DNA from: Epithemia pelagica
Taxonomy: Eukaryota > Bacillariophyta > Bacillariophyceae > Surirellales > Surirellaceae
Direction: 5' to 3'
Assembly (NCBI GenBank): GCA_946965045.2
Contig: OX337239.1
Location: 3,185,268-3,249,267 of the forward strand
Length of the DNA: 64,000 nucleotides
Part shown: piece by piece, positions 60,882 through 64,000 of the stretch
How the letters are laid out: each line of letters opens with the position of its first letter
Numbering within the stretch: position 1 is the stretch's first letter
Made by a program: the position numbers and the translations under genes
Notes under the pieces: model-generated
Database searches by the model: none
Told to the model about the DNA's origin: nothing
The model's input: the letters and a program-made list of their open reading frames with translations, nothing else

Positions 60882-62081
60882 ATGACCACAACACTGAAAG
60901 AACAAGCATGGCTGTCAGGCCTTGTCCTTTCCGACAAGACACCCGAGTGGAATTTCGAGGACTTGCCTCCGCTTGAGGGTGGATGGCGAGAGTATCATAC
61001 ATCGGTCGTGCTAAATCATCTCGGTGCGGACAACAACAGACAAACCATTGTCGTGTTGGGTGGATACCGAGCAGGTCAAGGCGAGCTCGATTCAGTTCTT
61101 GTACTGAATTTAGCAGACCCAAAGAAGCAGTGGCGAGAAGGGCCATCCATGAACAAGGCACGTTATAAACATGCTGCTGTTGTGTGCAATAGAGGGGTCT
61201 ACGTGATGGGAGGATACACTAATAGATATTCAAGTTTGGATTGTATCGAACAAATTAATGCCACCGATTTGCTCCAACCATCTTCGACATCAAGCAGCTC
61301 GAAGAAGAGCCATTGGACGACATTGACATGCCGGTTATCAGTGGAACGATCAGGATGTTGTGCTGTTGCGGTTCACAACCGATACATCGTTGTAATGGGT
61401 GGCAATAACAACGATGGTTATTTGTCGTCAGTGGATATCATTGATACCAACAATCACACTGTCACTGTGGGACCAAGCATGACTGTTCCACGACAATCGT
61501 GTGCCAGTGCAATCGTTGGTCACCGCATCTTTGTCGTTGGAGGTCATAACGATAATGGCCATCTTTACTCGGTGGAGTATTTGGACTATGCAACACCCTG
61601 TGACAAGGATGCAACAAAAAAGGAGATAGGCTCGACATTCATTTCTTTCTCGTCCACCTGGATCACTCATCCTGAGTTGGTGCTTTCCAATGCACGATTA
61701 TCTTGTGCAATGGTTGCGATGGGATCCTGTCTGGTTGTGACGGGAGGATTCGAATCATCTGTGGAAGTGTTGGATACGCGCCGCAACCGTGTGTGGAATC
61801 TCCCACCATTCACTAACTACCACAATGGTTGTACTATGGTGACTGTTGCCAATCAAGTTGCCGTGATTGGTGGATGGCGCAATCCTACCTGTGTGACATT
61901 GCCACTAATGGATAGGAATTCGTGGTGTTTTCGTCGACTTTGTGAGCAGCAATCGAACGGATGGTATCATTCTCTTGAAGGTATAGGTATCCGAGATGCT
62001 GATATCTTGACATTGGCATCAGCACGTCAACGCGCAAGGTCCAATACTCAAAGTGGTGATGAAGGGGCGGATGAAGCCTAG
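60882..62081 (+). CDS. K11: Kelch-repeat protein
   Basis: 399 residues from ATG 60882 (MTTTLKEQAWLSGLVLSDKT). Upstream in-frame codons are conserved promoter DNA, so this start is preferred. Six blades: about 37-97 (IVVLGGYRAGQGELDSV), 98-155 (VYVMGGYTNRYSSLDCIEQI), 156-205 (IVVMGGNNNDGYLSSVDIID), 206-275 (IFVVGGHNDNGHLYSVEYLD), 276-320 (LVVTGGFESSVEVLDTRRN) and 321-365 (VAVIGGWRNPTC). The tail QRARSNTQSGDEGADEA is shorter by a few residues because PFSTST is missing. Blades 2 and 5 are of K8 type and blade 4 is of K9 type. Confidence 0.92.
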   Translation: MTTTLKEQAWLSGLVLSDKTPEWNFEDLPPLEGGWREYHTSVVLNHLGADNNRQTIVVLGGYRAGQGELDSVLVLNLADPKKQWREGPSMNKARYKHAAVVCNRGVYVMGGYTNRYSSLDCIEQINATDLLQPSSTSSSSKKSHWTTLTCRLSVERSGCCAVAVHNRYIVVMGGNNNDGYLSSVDIIDTNNHTVTVGPSMTVPRQSCASAIVGHRIFVVGGHNDNGHLYSVEYLDYATPCDKDATKKEIGSTFISFSSTWITHPELVLSNARLSCAMVAMGSCLVVTGGFESSVEVLDTRRNRVWNLPPFTNYHNGCTMVTVANQVAVIGGWRNPTCVTLPLMDRNSWCFRRLCEQQSNGWYHSLEGIGIRDADILTLASARQRARSNTQSGDEGADEA

Positions 62082-62396
62082 CCGTTTATTTCTCGAGTGG
62101 TTGACTTGTTTTCTACATTCGATTGCAATACTAGAACCTAGTATTAAGTGTTTACTCAAAAGTAGAAAGAACATGTTGCAAGAAAGAAGGTGCTTGTTTG
62201 TTATGGAAGGATCGATCCCACTTTTATATCTCTACAAGTGGTACTGCGCTTCGGCCATTACCTGTTTCCTGTCAGTTGTGGGACAGTGCCACCACCGTGG
62301 CTGTGTAGTCGTGAGACTAGAATCGGGTACTTTGTGGTGGCGTCATGGCACTCTACATAACACAGCGTGGTCCATGGAATGGTAGCTGTGGCACAA
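62082..62396 (+). repeat. Kelch 3' flank, class A, copy after K11
   Basis: The best-preserved class A flank, colinear with 8121-8410 after K1. It contains the intact CGAGTGGTTGACTTG target sequence of element 1 at 62096-62110. Confidence 0.8.
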
Positions 62397-62630
62397 CCAA
62401 TGAGAGGAGCAGGAACAGAAGCACACCAAGGCGAAACCTTGTTGGACCTGATGTTGTCCGCTTCGAATGGTTCTTCCTCGAAAGATGACAATGGGTCGAC
62501 TTTGGATGGAAGTAAGGAGGGAGGACCATCTCATATCCAATTCCGACGTTTTGGTCAAGAGCAGGTTGTCCCTTTCGGAGGAGTCACCGCTCCAATCGCA
62601 ATGCCTTCTTCTAGTTGCTGTTGCATGTGA
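62397..62630 (+). pseudogene. Unidentified small family, MRGAGT type, copy 2
   Basis: 77 codons from ATG 62400 region: MRGAGTEAHQGETLLDLMLS, then a Ser/Asp-rich stretch absent from copy 1, then HIQFRRFGQEQVVPFGGVTA, ending at TGA 62628. Copy 1 at 8413 continues in frame beyond this point, so one of the two carries an indel. No domain recognised. Confidence 0.4.
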
Positions 62631-63259
62631 ATCGCAATACGTTGCTGCACTTGTCATGTGATGTCAAGCCGGAATGGCCCAATGAAGATGACGAGTCCAA
62701 GAGGAACCCACCAAATCAGATCGAGGGTCGTCCCAATTGTCGCAATGGACCAGAACGAAAACAAGGAATCGAGTCTCGACGTTGCGACGAGACAGACAGG
62801 ACACCTCCCCCCACCACTACTTTCTGTCGCAGCATTGCTCGTTCAACTGCTCATGCCTGGAAACATGCCGCTCTCCATCGCGATGTCTTGCCCCTCAATG
62901 CCAGTTCCACCGAAACCTTGTTGCACGACAACAACGCTGTCGAACAGCAGTGTTGGACCTTGACCACTACATCCTTTGTGCATCGTACCGAACTCAGCAG
63001 CAGCACCAACAACACAACCACGACAACGAATGCCGCCGATCATGTCTTGGCCATTATGGAAGCCTTGCCACCCACACCGTATGAATGGTTGTTGGTGTTG
63101 GAACACGAGTCGCCCGAGGCGGTTGTGGTCGAATGGTTTTGCTCGTCGCAGTCGGAATGGCGAAATTCGTGTATATGCTCGGAGCTATACCTGATCGAAC
63201 CAAGTATCCATGACGGTGAGCGTTTGCTGTGGCAACGGTTGATTGTTTTCTTGCCTTGA
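62615..63259 (+). pseudogene. ETLLHD family, copy 5 (longest)
   Basis: 214 open codons. The conserved core is LHRDVLPLNASSTETLLHDN, AVEQQCWTLTTTSFV, then a Thr/Asn-rich linker, ADHVLAIMEALPPTPYEWLL and LEHESPEAVVVEWF. The N-terminal part is out of frame with the MDQNENKESSL text seen upstream (62745), and the C-terminal part is out of frame with a hydrophobic LVAVGMAKFVYML segment. It may therefore also be frameshifted, although this is the most complete copy. Function unknown. Confidence 0.45.
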
Positions 63260-63376
63260 GGAGAATGTGGTCGGAACAGGGCTCGATGGTTCGGACGTCA
63301 ATGGCAAAAAGGGTTGTGGGTAAGTAAAAGTCTGGGAAACCTTGTGGTGTGAGACTGCCTGAACAACCAGTATGTG
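63178..63376 (-). pseudogene. Copy of the K5-side reverse-strand gene segment
   Basis: Matches 37035-37210 (GACGGTGAGC-TTTGCT, TCAATGGTTCGGACGT, GGCAAAAAGGGTTGTGGGTA). On the reverse strand the paralogous text DIVVVEAVPH becomes ILVVQAVSHH. Similarity stops at about 63376, just before the nested hairpin. Confidence 0.5.
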
Positions 63377-63383
63377 GTAAGTC

Positions 63384-63595
63384 TACTTTAATAGCTGAGG
63401 GTGGACGAGGAGGAGCTAGGGTGTGAGGAGTGGCTCAGCTCCGAGAAGGGCAATAGCGACGAGGAGTGGACTGCCCCTGTGAGATCCGCGTAAGCGGATC
63501 GAGGGGGCAGTCCACGACGAGAAGCTATTGCCCGACGAGGAGTTAAGCCACGAGGAGCGCCCTGCGATGAGGAGTCCCTCAGGGCTATTAAAGTA
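63384..63595. repeat. Nested seven-stem hairpin with repeated purine-rich internal loops
   Basis: Stems from outside in: 63384-63395/63584-63595 (12 bp), 63396-63401/63576-63581, 63418-63423/63558-63563 (one G-T pair), 63430-63435/63546-63551, 63448-63457/63524-63533 (10 bp), 63466-63477/63504-63515 (12 bp) and 63483-63489/63494-63500 around loop GTAA. The internal loops carry GACGAGGA-like sequence on both sides in the same 5'-3' sense (for example 63458-63465 GACGAGGA and 63516-63523 GACGAGAA). It could be a fold-back element or a structured RNA. Confidence 0.85.
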
Positions 63596-63928
63596 TGTTA
63601 GCTTCCTTTGTCACGAGGAGTCGTGCCAGCGCACCCAAGGTAATTTTCGATCATATTAAGTGATCGGTTCTCTGAATGGATACTTAGTAGTCGTGAGCCT
63701 AATTAGTGTTACACATTTAGGCAGGCCTAATTTTTGATAGGGCACTAGGTAATCTTCAATTCTTTGTAAATAACCGCGTCAAATAAGTGATCACATCCGA
63801 TTACATCGGATGATTTATAACGGTTTACCCTAAGTATCATTCGTTTTACATATGTAGAAAGCCAATCAATTTCCGAGGCGTGATTGTTGTATAAATAAGA
63901 TAACAGAATACTTGGAGTCAATGTTTGT
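63596..63928 (+). other. AT-rich region with short hairpin and TATA-like box
   Basis: CATCCGAT-TAC-ATCGGATG at 63794-63812 is a perfect 8-bp stem with a 3-nt loop. TATAAATAAG at 63890-63899 resembles a TATA box for a possible gene beyond the window. No coding frame is convincing. Confidence 0.45.
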
Positions 63929-63960
63929 CCCCCACCCACACCCACCCCCACCCCGACCCG
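63929..63960 (-). other. Potential G-quadruplex tract
   Basis: The + strand is a C/A-rich run; the reverse strand has at least five G-runs of three to five bases separated by one to three bases, which fits the G-quadruplex pattern. It lies about 30 bp downstream of the TATA-like box. Confidence 0.6.
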
Positions 63961-64000
63961 ACCACAACCACACTGATTAAACGACACAACAACTATTTTT

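Noticed and set aside
63384-63595. Hammerhead or other known ribozyme in the nested hairpin
   Set aside because: GATGAGGAGTCC looks faintly like a hammerhead core, but CTGATGA and the GAAA partner are missing and the stem layout is different.

Overview
The window looks like nuclear DNA of a eukaryotic microalga, most likely a diatom. The reasons are intronless genes, dense Copia-type retrotransposons with diatom-style long gag and pol proteins, and large families of Kelch-repeat proteins. The organism assignment is inference. No tRNA, rRNA, CRISPR array or prokaryotic operon was found.

The backbone is a tandem array of eleven Kelch-repeat paralogues (here K1 to K11), all on the + strand: K1 (<1-1026, cut by the window edge), K2 (21760-22938), K3 (26961-28196), K4 (30479-31666), K5 (35414-36628), K6 (37973-39130), K7 (45287-46426), K8 (50013-51236), K9 (53905-55122), K10 (56726-57910) and K11 (60882-62081). 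A further Kelch fragment lies at 51491-51739. Each full copy encodes about 385-410 residues: a conserved N-terminal segment, six Kelch blades forming one predicted cytosolic beta-propeller, and usually a short basic tail. K2, K4, K8, K9, K10 and K11 are intact. K1, K3, K5 and K7 carry premature stops, and K6 has lost its tail. The copies are mosaics of one another, which suggests gene conversion, and one loop in blade 2 has been lengthened independently in K1, K3 and K5.

The DNA between the Kelch genes is also duplicated. It holds two promoter classes, two classes of 3' flank (A and B), a block carrying a GGCGCGCC site (block H, five copies), a longer block D, and the decayed remains of several unidentified gene families on both strands.

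Three large mobile elements interrupt the array. Element 1 (1107-8120, +) is a 7.0-kb Copia element with identical 271-bp LTRs and an AGTGG target duplication, inserted in the 3' flank of K1; its pol gene is broken. Element 2 (10606-19675, -) is a 9.1-kb Copia element with identical 379-bp LTRs, a CCCGC target duplication and an intact single gag-pol frame of 2698 residues, far longer than usual. The third (about 40866-45018) carries a 1147-residue transposase-like gene. Element 2 and the third element both sit inside copies of block H, about 40 bp apart in block coordinates.

Near the right edge, 63384-63595 folds into a nested, seven-stem hairpin whose internal loops repeat an ACGAGGAG-like motif. 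It matches no class I know and is the most unusual non-coding feature seen.
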